DNA from: Marinobacter sp. SS21 | GTDB lineage: Bacteria; Pseudomonadota; Gammaproteobacteria; Pseudomonadales; Oleiphilaceae | Reading direction: 5' to 3' | Length of the DNA: 64,000 nucleotides | Assembly (NCBI RefSeq): GCF_028369065.1 | Contig: NZ_JAQNDA010000004.1 | Location: forward strand, 124,001-188,000 | Shown: positions 51,008 to 60,300 of the stretch, one piece after another | How positions within the stretch are numbered: position 1 is the first letter of the stretch | Layout of the letters: every line of letters begins with the position of its first letter | Made by a program: the position numbers and the translations under genes | The notes under the pieces: model-generated | Database searches by the model: none | Seen by the model: the letters and a program-made list of their open reading frames with translations, nothing else | Told to the model about the DNA's origin: nothing

Positions 51008-52046
51008 AGTGACCTTGCGCCGAACAGGCCTGCAATGCAAAGCCGTAGTAAACCCCACCCAGGGTCGCCATGACGAGCAGATAGAGCGCCGTGTAGCGTC
51101 CGGCGGTGGCGATGAGCGGGGGCCTGGCGGCGCTCGCCAGTTCGGCCGGCGGCTGCACCGGTGCAATGATCAGCACCAGCAGGACGGCGTGAATGGGCAA
51201 GTGGCCGAGAATCTCCTGGATACCAAACAGGGTGGCGGTGAAGGCCATCAACAAGCTGAGGATGAGGGCGGACAGCCGGGTCCAAAGCCCGGTCAGCAGG
51301 AAGAATCCGATGGTGAATTCCACCAGTGCCGCGGATTTGACAAAGAAGCTCTCCGGCAGGCCCATGCTCAGCCAGGGCTTCAGGGCCAGCACCTCCAGTG
51401 ACCACTGCGGATGAATCACCTTTTCCATGCCCAGCCAGCACAGCGAGAAACCGGTGGTGATCTGCAGGATTCGCAGGCCTTCCTGGATCTTCCGGTCGCC
51501 GGTGCTCGCGCGCCAATGCCACAGACACAGTGCGATGCCCAGGCAATGGGCATAATCCAGCATGTGCAGGGGGCCCACGTTAGCCGCGCCAACAACGTAC
51601 AGCGATGCCAACAGCAGCGGCAGCAGGACCCGGTACTGGGGCAGCAGGCCGAGGGTAATGAGGCCGAACTGGATCAGGCTGACCAGGACGCTGTCATGGG
51701 CCAATTCCGGCGTCAGAATGACGCCGTCGCGCCAGCAAAGCGCGATCGACATGACCGCGGCAATGGCCAGGATCCGGTAATAGCTCTGGTTCTGGACTCG
51801 GTCTGTCAGCGTGGTCAGCCGAGGTCCCAGCCCGTGGGGGAGCGAGTGCCACAGGCAAACGCTCAGAAAAACCGCCAGCAAGGCGAACACGACGAGCGCC
51901 AGCCAGCTCCACTGGGCCAGGTAGCCCACGGTTGCCGGTTCCAGGTTGTCCTGCCAGCGGGAGAACCATTTGCTATGGGCGTTCGCTTGGAGAGGCAATG
52001 AAAGTGTGATCAGCAGCGTGATCGATAGCGGGGTTGATCTATCCAT
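50991..52046 (-). CDS. DoxX-like multi-pass membrane protein
   Basis: The 351-residue protein begins with a signal or first membrane helix (LSITLLITLSLPLQANAHSK) and has about eight hydrophobic segments. GFSLCWLGMEKVIHPQWSLE and FFVKSAALVEFTIGFFLLTG resemble the DoxX fold. Its function is unknown. DoxX proteins interact with redox or thiol systems in some bacteria. In this operon it directly follows the haloperoxidase-type gene, and it could partner that exported enzyme. The start at 52046 is chosen because the 75 codons before it lie within the haloperoxidase gene. Confidence 0.65.
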   Translation of the reverse strand: MDRSTPLSITLLITLSLPLQANAHSKWFSRWQDNLEPATVGYLAQWSWLALVVFALLAVFLSVCLWHSLPHGLGPRLTTLTDRVQNQSYYRILAIAAVMSIALCWRDGVILTPELAHDSVLVSLIQFGLITLGLLPQYRVLLPLLLASLYVVGAANVGPLHMLDYAHCLGIALCLWHWRASTGDRKIQEGLRILQITTGFSLCWLGMEKVIHPQWSLEVLALKPWLSMGLPESFFVKSAALVEFTIGFFLLTGLWTRLSALILSLLMAFTATLFGIQEILGHLPIHAVLLVLIIAPVQPPAELASAARPPLIATAGRYTALYLLVMATLGGVYYGFALQACSAQGHCAPAA

Positions 52047-52098
52047 GATCTGGTCAAAGGCGGCGCACGTTCGCCATGCGCCGCACCTGTGGTTCCCT

Positions 52099-53529
52099 TT
52101 AGTGTTCGTTGAACAGCCGGCGGGCCTTGTCCCAGGCCTGCTCGCCGATTTCCCGGCCGACCCGGCGACCTTCCATGTCGGCGTCAAGGAAGTGAATGCC
52201 GCCATAGCGGCGCGAGGCGCCGGCGCTGTTGGCCGCATCGGTAAAGGTGGCCCAGGACAGGGTGAGGTCATGGGCCGGTGTCATGCCGGGGTCCACGTAG
52301 GACGAGCCGGCCGGCAGTTGGACCTGATAGCCGAAGACGTCGCTCTGGGTAAACTGACGCAGCACCTCAGCGGCCGACGAACTGAAGGTGCTGTGCCCGG
52401 AGACGTACTCCGCAAATGGCGGAGAAATGGACGCGGTTGCCTGGTAGGGTTCCCATTGCTCACCCAGCAGGAGCTCGGTATTGCCGGTGTACCGGGACCA
52501 GGCCGGAATCAGCTCGCCGTTGAAGACGTATCGAACCGCCGAAATGGGGCGAACATAGTCGTAATGCCGTTTGGCCCACCAGGAAAAGATGCCGGCATCC
52601 ATGACGGCGTTGTTCAGGGCGAAGAACATCTTGACGTCATCCTGAACCGTGTGGTTGTCGCGGTCGGAGACAAACTGGGCGAACAGGTTCCAGTGGCCCG
52701 GCGGGGTTTCGGTATTGGGACCGTCGGCCCAGTAGGAGGCGCCGATCTTCTGCGCGTCCGTCAGGTGAGCGTTGTAGGCGACGGCTTCACGTACTTGCTC
52801 CAGATATGCCTCCGAGCCAAACTCGGCGGGTTGCTTGAGCTGATAGCTCTGGGGTGGCTTCATCGCGAACGGTGTGACCTCGCCCCAATGTGGGGTCAGG
52901 AACTTCTGCACAATGGTCGAGCCATCGGCACGGGTGATCCGTAACGGCTGCCAGCGGCCGGGGTCGACCAGGGCATCGGGTGTATTGACCGGCTGGTAGT
53001 CGGTGTAGTCGCTGTAAGCGCCAGCGGCGCGGTCGCCCAGCTGGTTGGCACCGTCGTTGTGGCGCAGGTCGAGCACCGCCTGGCAGGTGCGGTTCGCCAC
53101 GCCCGCCGGAGTGGCTGGATCAACGTTGTCGGGTTCGGGCGTGTAGCCATAGGCTGCCAGCGCCTGGGCAAACACGGGGGCTTCGCTGGGGAACAGATCG
53201 ACGGCCGCTCGATAGGCAGCGTGGCTGATGGCGGCGGAGATGTTGCTTTCGGTGCGTTCCGGTGCCGGTCGCCGTCTGGTTGGCGAGCCGGCTAAACTGG
53301 AATGGGCGCGGTCGCTGTAAGCGGCCCAGGCCTCGTACATGCAGGTATGGGAGATGGCCAGGGCTCGCGATGAGATGGTCGGTCCGGGGTTGGTGTCGCG
53401 TACCGCCTGCAAGACGGTTTCGTTCCAGTGCACAACGACGTTGGTATCGGCCAGGCTGGCCTGCGCAGTACCCACCAGCGCAAGCGCCAGTGCAGCCTTG
53501 AGGCTGTGCTGCTTCAAAGTCCGTTTCAT
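52099..53529 (-). CDS. Vanadium-dependent haloperoxidase-type enzyme, exported
   Basis: A signal peptide (LKAALALALVGTAQASLA) leads to a 450-residue all-helical protein of the vanadium haloperoxidase/PAP2 superfamily. The vanadate-binding set is complete and correctly spaced: K320 and R327 in AKRHYDYVRP, S377, G378 and H379 in YVSGHSTFS, R440, and H446 in YGGIHF. This matches the Lys, Arg, Ser-Gly-His, Arg and His set of chloroperoxidase. With vanadate it would use peroxide to oxidise halide or sulfur, and without it could be an acid phosphatase. The ATGA overlap with the MFS gene couples it to export. Confidence 0.85.
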   Translation of the reverse strand: MKRTLKQHSLKAALALALVGTAQASLADTNVVVHWNETVLQAVRDTNPGPTISSRALAISHTCMYEAWAAYSDRAHSSLAGSPTRRRPAPERTESNISAAISHAAYRAAVDLFPSEAPVFAQALAAYGYTPEPDNVDPATPAGVANRTCQAVLDLRHNDGANQLGDRAAGAYSDYTDYQPVNTPDALVDPGRWQPLRITRADGSTIVQKFLTPHWGEVTPFAMKPPQSYQLKQPAEFGSEAYLEQVREAVAYNAHLTDAQKIGASYWADGPNTETPPGHWNLFAQFVSDRDNHTVQDDVKMFFALNNAVMDAGIFSWWAKRHYDYVRPISAVRYVFNGELIPAWSRYTGNTELLLGEQWEPYQATASISPPFAEYVSGHSTFSSSAAEVLRQFTQSDVFGYQVQLPAGSSYVDPGMTPAHDLTLSWATFTDAANSAGASRRYGGIHFLDADMEGRRVGREIGEQAWDKARRLFNEH

Positions 53530-54806
53530 TGCTGTCCTCTATTTCGATAAGTGGTAACACAGGTTGAAGAGGCGTTCCGGCGGGCCGGGACGCCATCTGG
53601 GAACTCCACCGCCCGCACGGCGTGGCGGCGATGGAAACTTTCGGCAATCAGGGCACCGGCCAGCAGGGCGCCGCCGCCAATCGCGAAAATGAGATTGGCG
53701 CCGTTGTCGACGTTGTCGTAGAACCAGGCAAACAACGCGGCGGCAAGCCCCTGGGCGCAGGCAAAGGTCGCGGTGGCCAAGCCCCAGAGCCGGGCGTGCC
53801 CGGTGGCCGTGGCCAGCTCACTCATGCGGCCGGAGACAATGGCCACCAATCCCGGCACCAAGGCGCCGACCAGCACCGACGACAGGGCCAGGCTGACAAC
53901 ATTGGCGTTGACCAGTGGCAGCAGTACCGCGCCGCCCTTGACGGCGAGCGCACCGACCAACAGAGTGTGCCAGCCAAACTGTCGGCCCAGCCTGGCGATG
54001 ACAAAGGGGCCGCACATGGCGCCGACGCCAAACAGGCCCCAGTGCAGGGCGCTGGCTCCGACCGACAGCCCGAGTTCGCGCTGCAGGTAGTCAACCCAGA
54101 ACAAGGTGTGGGGCACGAAACCAATGGCGTCCATGGCATAGGCCAGGGCCACGCTGGCGATCAGCCAGGGGCTGACGGGCACGGTTGTGGGGGGCGTTTG
54201 CAGTCGCGCTGGGGCCGGGCCACCGGGCGCCTCAATGGCGGCGGCAAAGGTGCGTGTCAGCAGCCAGAGTGCCAGCGCACCGGTCGCCGTTAATGCCAGC
54301 CAGGCGTGGGACAGGTTGTCGTGGGCGAGCAAGGGCACCATCGTGGCGGAGATCAGGATGCCCAGCCCGACGCCGGTGAACACCAGCGACGCCCCTTTTG
54401 CACGCTGGCCAGGTTGCAGTGCGGTGAGGGCGGCAGAGGGCACCAGCACCATCAGCGCGGCGCCACACAAGCCACTGATCGCACGGGCGATCAGATAGGG
54501 GGAAAACGCAATGGGCCAGGCGCAGGCGATAAAACTCAGCACCACCAGAAACCCGCAGGCCAGCACGATAGCCACCGTGCCGAGCCGTCGCGCCACCGGG
54601 ACGGCGAGCAAGGCGCCCGCCGCATAGCCGATAAGGTTGGCGGCACCAAGATAGGCCGCCTCGGCTTCGCTAAACCATTCCTGCTGAATCAGTTCCGGCA
54701 AGATCGCGGTATAGGCAAACCGGGCCAAACCGACGCCCAGGAACGTGGCCGCCATGCCGGCGGTCACTCCGGCAAGGGCGGCACGGTTGAAGCCGGTTGC
54801 GATCAT
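53526..54806 (-). CDS. YbfB/YjiJ-family MFS transporter
   Basis: The 426-residue transporter has 12 predicted helices. GLARFAYTAILPELIQ is at the N-terminus, AYLGAANLIGYAAGALLAVP resembles the YbfB/YjiJ (UPF0226) group, and SGLCGAALMVLVPSAAL follows. Members probably export drugs or small acids. Its place inside the NRPS operon, overlapping both neighbours by ATGA junctions, makes it the likely exporter of the product or an importer for a precursor. Confidence 0.88.
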   Translation of the reverse strand: MIATGFNRAALAGVTAGMAATFLGVGLARFAYTAILPELIQQEWFSEAEAAYLGAANLIGYAAGALLAVPVARRLGTVAIVLACGFLVVLSFIACAWPIAFSPYLIARAISGLCGAALMVLVPSAALTALQPGQRAKGASLVFTGVGLGILISATMVPLLAHDNLSHAWLALTATGALALWLLTRTFAAAIEAPGGPAPARLQTPPTTVPVSPWLIASVALAYAMDAIGFVPHTLFWVDYLQRELGLSVGASALHWGLFGVGAMCGPFVIARLGRQFGWHTLLVGALAVKGGAVLLPLVNANVVSLALSSVLVGALVPGLVAIVSGRMSELATATGHARLWGLATATFACAQGLAAALFAWFYDNVDNGANLIFAIGGGALLAGALIAESFHRRHAVRAVEFPDGVPARRNASSTCVTTYRNRGQQ

Positions 54807-55888
54807 GGGGCGACCGTGACGAAGTCAGCGAAGGGGTTGGGTCCGGCCGCTTTCAGGGTGTTGAATACGCCATGGGCATCAACGCCAGGGCCAAACCGGC
54901 TGAAGCATCCACCCCAGGTCTGGTGGTCGGAATGGTACACGATGGCGACGCCGCGGATGCGAAGGTCGCTGTTACCCTCCGGAAAGGGATTGCTGACCAG
55001 GAAACTAGCCTGCGCACTGCCCTGGGCGTCGGTGGTGATCACATTGGGCATGGCCAAGGCATCGGGGCCACGGCCACGAACCGCCCACACGGTGTACAGG
55101 CCGTTGGGAATCAGGTTGTCGAGCCGGAAGTCGAAGCTGGCACCGGTATAGCTGCCGTCGGCGGTACGCCCGGTTAACTGGACTTTCAGCTGGCCATCGG
55201 CGCTGAGCCAGTCTCCCAGGGTGATCGGGCTGGCCCTGCGTTGATCCACCACCGGCTCCAGTTGGGCAAGGGCCTCGCCGGAGTCGACGTCGTGACGCTT
55301 GCCATCACCGGTGAACCCGTAAATAGGCACCTCCTGCAGCGGCAGGCTGGGGCGGGTGTAGACGTCTGCCTGGGATTCGGCGGGAAACACGTCCCTGCAC
55401 ACGACACCGGCACCGTTGAGGTTGTAGGTGGTTTCGCCCTGACGGGGAATGCTGGGGCGGCCGCCGGGGCCATTGGCGGGTCCGTAGGAGTTGGCGTGCA
55501 GCACCATGTCCAGATCGGCGCTGCCGGCACTCAGGTCGAGCGGGCGAATCACGCTGTAAGGGGCGCCGCCCAGCGCGGGCGATTCAACGCCGGCGTCGTC
55601 CAGCGGGGGCACGGTGTGTTTGCTGACCAGCAGTGCCTGTTGCGGTACCGGCGCCACGTTGCCTTCCCGGTCAGACTCCAGGGCGGTGCCGATCAGCACG
55701 AAGTGGCCTTGATCGTTCACCACTTCGGCGGGCGGCCATAACGGTCCCTGGGTGGTCACTGGTAAATCGATGACTCGCGCTACCGGGCCGGGGTGTGAGT
55801 TGTGCTCCTTCGACAGGGCCTGATTCGACAGTCCGGTGGCAAAAATGGCGGTCGCGATGGCGCGCGTCAAAAACGGGGTCTTCATCAT
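54803..55888 (-). CDS. Secreted protein of unknown function (operon-specific)
   Basis: I do not recognise a family. MMKTPFLTRAIATAIFATGL is a signal peptide, giving about 360 residues. Two regions are visible. The first (residues 30-200) has GPLWPPAEVVNDQGHFVLI and VCRDVFPAESQADVYT. The second, starting at LNNLIPNGLYTVWAV-like text (DNLIPNGLYTVWAVRG), has strands that resemble a beta-sandwich and ends in HSDHQTWGGCFSRFGPGVDA. Two Cys residues may form a disulfide. It may be a periplasmic product-binding or maturation protein. Starts at 55888 and 55885 are both possible. Confidence 0.6.
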   Translation of the reverse strand: MMKTPFLTRAIATAIFATGLSNQALSKEHNSHPGPVARVIDLPVTTQGPLWPPAEVVNDQGHFVLIGTALESDREGNVAPVPQQALLVSKHTVPPLDDAGVESPALGGAPYSVIRPLDLSAGSADLDMVLHANSYGPANGPGGRPSIPRQGETTYNLNGAGVVCRDVFPAESQADVYTRPSLPLQEVPIYGFTGDGKRHDVDSGEALAQLEPVVDQRRASPITLGDWLSADGQLKVQLTGRTADGSYTGASFDFRLDNLIPNGLYTVWAVRGRGPDALAMPNVITTDAQGSAQASFLVSNPFPEGNSDLRIRGVAIVYHSDHQTWGGCFSRFGPGVDAHGVFNTLKAAGPNPFADFVTVAP

Positions 55889-55928
55889 GGGTTCTAGCTC
55901 CTTGCTGTGGGTCTGGGTCGCGGCCGGC

Positions 55929-56486
55929 CTAGTTGGCATCCGCTGTCCAACGGTAGGCCGTGAAGGCATCGTCGAGAGGGGTCTGGGTAATGTGGTTGGC
56001 GTAATTGGTGATGGTTTTCATCGCCACCACCAGGATGACGTCGAAAATATTGGCCTTGCTGTAGCCGGCGTCGAGGAACCCTTGCAGCTCCTGCTGGCTG
56101 AGCCCGCCGCGCTGGCGCACCATTTTCCGGCCGAACTCGGCCAGTGCCTGATGCTTGCTGTTGACGAGGGCCTCGCCAGCGCGGAGCCGGGCGATCTCCT
56201 CGGCGTCGAGCGAGGCCATTTCGGCCTGCATGCTGTGTGCGGCGGTGCAGTAGTGGCATTCGTTCTCGCGACTGATGGCCAGGATCAATACCTGTATTTC
56301 GGCTGGGGTCAGGCTGGTTTGCTGCACCTGGGAGTCCAGCATCAGGTAGCTGCTCAGGGCCGGGTTCGATTCGGCCAGCATGGCCATGGCGTTGGGGATA
56401 AAGCCGAACGCAGACTTGATGGTCTTGAGGGTATCCCGGGACGCTTCGGGCGCGGTGGTTTCGGTGTAGATTTCGAAATCGCTCAT
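55929..56486 (-). CDS. Carboxymuconolactone decarboxylase/AhpD-like protein with CxxC
   Basis: The 185-residue helical protein has ENECHYCTAAHSMQAEM with the CxxC-x3-H pattern of AhpD alkyl-hydroperoxidases. SKANIFDVILVVAMKTITNY is in the family C-terminal region, and FGFIPNAMAML is near the start. No signal peptide is present, so it acts in the cytoplasm. In the operon it could remove peroxides, perhaps for the haloperoxidase-type enzyme, or take part in a thiol-redox step. It follows the secreted protein gene by 30 bases. Confidence 0.82.
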   Translation of the reverse strand: MSDFEIYTETTAPEASRDTLKTIKSAFGFIPNAMAMLAESNPALSSYLMLDSQVQQTSLTPAEIQVLILAISRENECHYCTAAHSMQAEMASLDAEEIARLRAGEALVNSKHQALAEFGRKMVRQRGGLSQQELQGFLDAGYSKANIFDVILVVAMKTITNYANHITQTPLDDAFTAYRWTADAN

Positions 56487-56516
56487 GGGACTTGTTTCCT
56501 TGTCGGTCGGTGGGGG

Positions 56517-57344
56517 TTACTGGGTTTTCAGCCAATCCGGATAGGCGGCGCCAGACGGAAAGGTCATGATGTTGCGGTTGTTGGTCTGACGGCGACCATC
56601 GGCACTGTTCTGCTCGAAGATGTGGGCGAAGCCCCAGCCGGCGCCATACTCCGGATGGAATACCTCGAAGGGCGCGATCAGGGCACCGGTGCCGACTCGG
56701 TGCACCGGGAAGCCGCTGTTGTGCAGTACCGGCTCGCGTGACTGATAGTGGATCACGAGGTCATCATGGCGGTGAGAGTTGCCAGGGCCTCGGCTGATGT
56801 TGAATTTGCCGAACGCCGCAACGGCCCCTTGCGGCGCGTGCTGGCCGGCAAACTCACCGCCCAGGTCGATGCCGGCGGGATCGACCACCACCAGCTGATA
56901 ACCACCGTCCCGGACGACCCAGCCCTCGGGGGGGACCTGCTCGCCGGAACTGTTGTACACGCGGTATTCCCAGCGCGGATCCAGCATGAACGGCACCATC
57001 ATCACGCGCCCAGCCAGGTCGGCGGCGGCGATGTCCACGCCAAAGCGCTCCCGGAAGAAGGTTTGCGCCCGTTGCTCGAATGCCGCGATCTGCTGATCGT
57101 TCCAGGCCATGATGTCGCGGGCGAAATGGTCGTAATCCGGGGCCTGGTAGTTCGGATCGGCCGGGTCATATAGGCCGTTGGCCATCAGTACCATGTATTT
57201 GTCGTGACCGACCGGTGTGCCGTAGGCGGCGTATTCGGTTTTGCCGGCGTTTGCCGCCAGGGTGTGGAACGCCGAGATGGCCAGAAACAGCCAGCAGGCG
57301 GTGCGCAGCTTGGTCAGCAGATGCTGAACGGATAATAACTTCAT
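56517..57344 (-). CDS. Secreted protein of unknown function next to the NRPS
   Basis: The 275-residue protein has a signal segment (TACWLFLAISAFHTLAANAG). Its body has motifs that I do not recognise: MVLMANGLYDPADPNYQAP, FFRERFGVDI, RGPGNSHRHDDLVIHYQSRE and PEYGAGWGFAHIFEQNSAD. The His-rich segment may bind metal. It starts at ATG 57344, overlapping the NRPS stop by one base. I judge it to be part of the pathway by this coupling alone. Confidence 0.6.
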   Translation of the reverse strand: MKLLSVQHLLTKLRTACWLFLAISAFHTLAANAGKTEYAAYGTPVGHDKYMVLMANGLYDPADPNYQAPDYDHFARDIMAWNDQQIAAFEQRAQTFFRERFGVDIAAADLAGRVMMVPFMLDPRWEYRVYNSSGEQVPPEGWVVRDGGYQLVVVDPAGIDLGGEFAGQHAPQGAVAAFGKFNISRGPGNSHRHDDLVIHYQSREPVLHNSGFPVHRVGTGALIAPFEVFHPEYGAGWGFAHIFEQNSADGRRQTNNRNIMTFPSGAAYPDWLKTQ

Positions 57345-60300
57345 CAGATGGGTGCTCCTTGAGTTGACGGTAGGGTCGGGGGGGTAACCGGACGCCAGCT
57401 GCGAATCAGCTGAGTCAGTGTTTCCAGACACGGTGATTGCAGGATCGAGTAGTGATTGGCCTGCAGCTCGACGATGCGGGCGTGAGGGGGCAGTCGCGAC
57501 GCCCAGAACGCCCCCGATTGACCGGAAACGCGGCCCTCCAGCGGAGTGCCGGCCTGAACGATCAGGCAGGGGAAATCGGCGTGCGCCAGTGACTCGGGTG
57601 CATAGTTCTGGAGTGCGGCGACATTGCCGGCGAAGAGCTGATACAGCCGGCTGATGGAGAGGTTCCCCGTGTCCGCAATCAGTCCCTGCTGTTGCAGTTG
57701 CCGCAGCCCTTGGGCGAGGCGAGCCTCCGGGCTGGCGTGGGCGCCGAGTTGCAGTGCCGGCAGGGTGGGTGTTTGTGCCAGATCACCGAGGAACCAGTGA
57801 ATCAGCGTGTTGTCGTCCGGCATCGGTTGGCCGGTAGGCGCCGGCGCATCCACCAGGATCAGTCCATCCACTCTTTCGCCGTTTGCCAGCCGTTCGAGGG
57901 CCGCCTGATACGCCAGTACACCGCCAAATGACCAGCCGGCGAGAATGCAGGGCGTCGTTGCAATGGCTGGCGCCAGTTCCGCAAGATAGCGCGATACCAT
58001 GGTTTCCAGCGCAGCGTGGGCCGGCTGAGTCGTGGCCTGGACTCCCATGGCGCCGAAGTCGTCTGCCAGCGCCGCGGTCAAAGCCTGATAGCAGAACACG
58101 TTACCGCCGGAGGGGTGAAACCAGACCATGGTCGCTTTATCGCGGGTCGGCTTGGTTAGCGGCACCAGCGCAGTCTCTGGAGCGCTTTCCATTGCGCTTT
58201 CCCGAGCATTCTTCAGCCCATTCTCCAGCTCACTGTCCCTAGCGCTCACCTGCCCGCACTGCAGCGACGGACTGTTGCGGCCCCGATCGATCTCTGCTGC
58301 CAATGCCGCCAGCTCCGGGTGACGGAGCAGGCTCTGCATTGGCAGCGTGACACCGAAGCGATCTTCGACCGCCGCCAAGACCCGCACAACGCTGAACGAG
58401 GTGCCTCCCAGTGCAAAAAAATTGTCCTGCCGGCACACCTTGGCTTGATCCAACACGCTCTGCCAGATTTCGGCGAGACCTTGCTCGGTGTCGCCTTGGG
58501 GGGGAGTGAACGGCTTGCGGACCGCTCTGGTGGACGGGTCCGGCAGCGCTTTGCGATCCACCTTGCCATTGGCGCTCAGGGGCAGGGTGTCCAGCCGCAG
58601 CAGGTACGACGGCACCATGTACTCCGGCAATTGGGTTCTCAGCCAGCTCAGCAGTTGATCGCTATCGAACGGCTCTGATTCACAGACCACGTATGCCGCC
58701 AGGGCGGTGTTCTCGGCATTGGAACCGGTGACCCGGACCACCGCGCCGGTGACCTGGGGGTGTCGTTGCAGCTGGCTTTCGATGTCGCCCAGCTCAATGC
58801 GATAGCCGCGAATCTTGACCTGACCATCCTGCCGGCCGAGAAACTCGATATGCCCCTGCGGGCGTCGAACACCCCAGTCTCCGGTACGGTATAGCCGTTC
58901 GCCGTTGTCGGGGTGGGTAATGAACGCCTGACGAGTGCGCTCTGGCGCCTGCCAGTAACCTTGAGCTACGCCTTGTCCGCCGATGAACAGCTCGCCGGGT
59001 ACCTGGTCGGGGCGAGGCTGCAGGCTCGCATCCAGAACGTGAATGGTTTGGTTGGCCAGCGGGAATCCGTAGGGAATGCTCGGCCAATGAGGCTCGACGG
59101 TCCCGATATCGAAATAGATCGACCAGATCGACGCCTCAGTGGCGCCGCCGAGGCTGGTGATGCTTACCGGGCCAAATCGGGCCATCCGCTGGGGCAACTG
59201 CACTGGCAGCCAGTCGCCACTGAGCATCATGCGTCGAAGCGGAAGCGGGGTATCCGGCCGGTTGCGTTCCAGGTGGTCGAGGAACAGCTGGGCCAGTGCC
59301 GGCACCGAGTTCCAGAGGGTGACACCGTACTGGCGAATCAGACCTTCGCACAGGGCCGGATCGCGTCCTGCGCCTTGTGGAGGGATGACCAGGGTGGCAC
59401 CCGCGGCAAAGGTGCCGAAGAGATCGTAAACCGACAGGTCAAAATTCAGGTCCGACAGACCGAAGACCACATCCTGGCTGGTAATGCCGAAACGGCGGTT
59501 GATATCCTCAATGGTATTGACCGGCCCGTGATGATCCAGTGCCACGCCCTTGGGAGTGCCGGTCGAGCCTGAGGTAAAGATGATGTAGGCGGTATCGGCG
59601 GCGGTCTGAACCCTGGGGAGGTTGTCCTCGCAGATTGACCAATGCTCGGGCTGGTTCATTTCCAGCGTGCGCCAGCTCAGCTCCGGCTGATGCCCGTCGC
59701 GGATCACCACGGCCGGCGCACACTGATCGAGCACCGCCTGTTTCCTGGCGTTCGGCAGATGGTGGCCCAGCGGCACATAAGCTGCGCCGACAGCCAGGAT
59801 GGCCTGGACGGCCACCGCCTGTCGCCAGCCTTTGGCCAGGTCGACCGCTACCAGCGCGCCCGGGCCGACCTCAAATTCCTGTTTCAGGGTCCAGGCCAAG
59901 CGGTTCGAGAGCCGGCGCAATTCGCCGTAACTGAGGGTGCGATCGCCGTCGATCACGGCGGTCTTGTTGACCAGGTGCGCCGGGCATTCGCCCACATAGT
60001 CCTGGAGCAGCTGTCCGGTGCGGAGCTGGCGGGCGCTGTCGTTGTAGATTCGATGGTTCAGGCGTTGGGCGGGCGGGCGCAGGTCGAAGCCGGCGGTGAG
60101 CCAGGTGTCGGGAGCGTCGGCCAGGCGATGGATCAGATCGATGTAGGCGTTGAACATGGCGTCCAGTACGCCGTCCTCGAACGCGGTTTCCATGACATCC
60201 CAGATCAGCGCAACGCCGCCATCCTCGCCACGAATTGCCTGATGGTCGAGCACCACTTGCGGCGTTTCCAGGGCGCTGAAGACCATGTTTCGGCCTTCGA

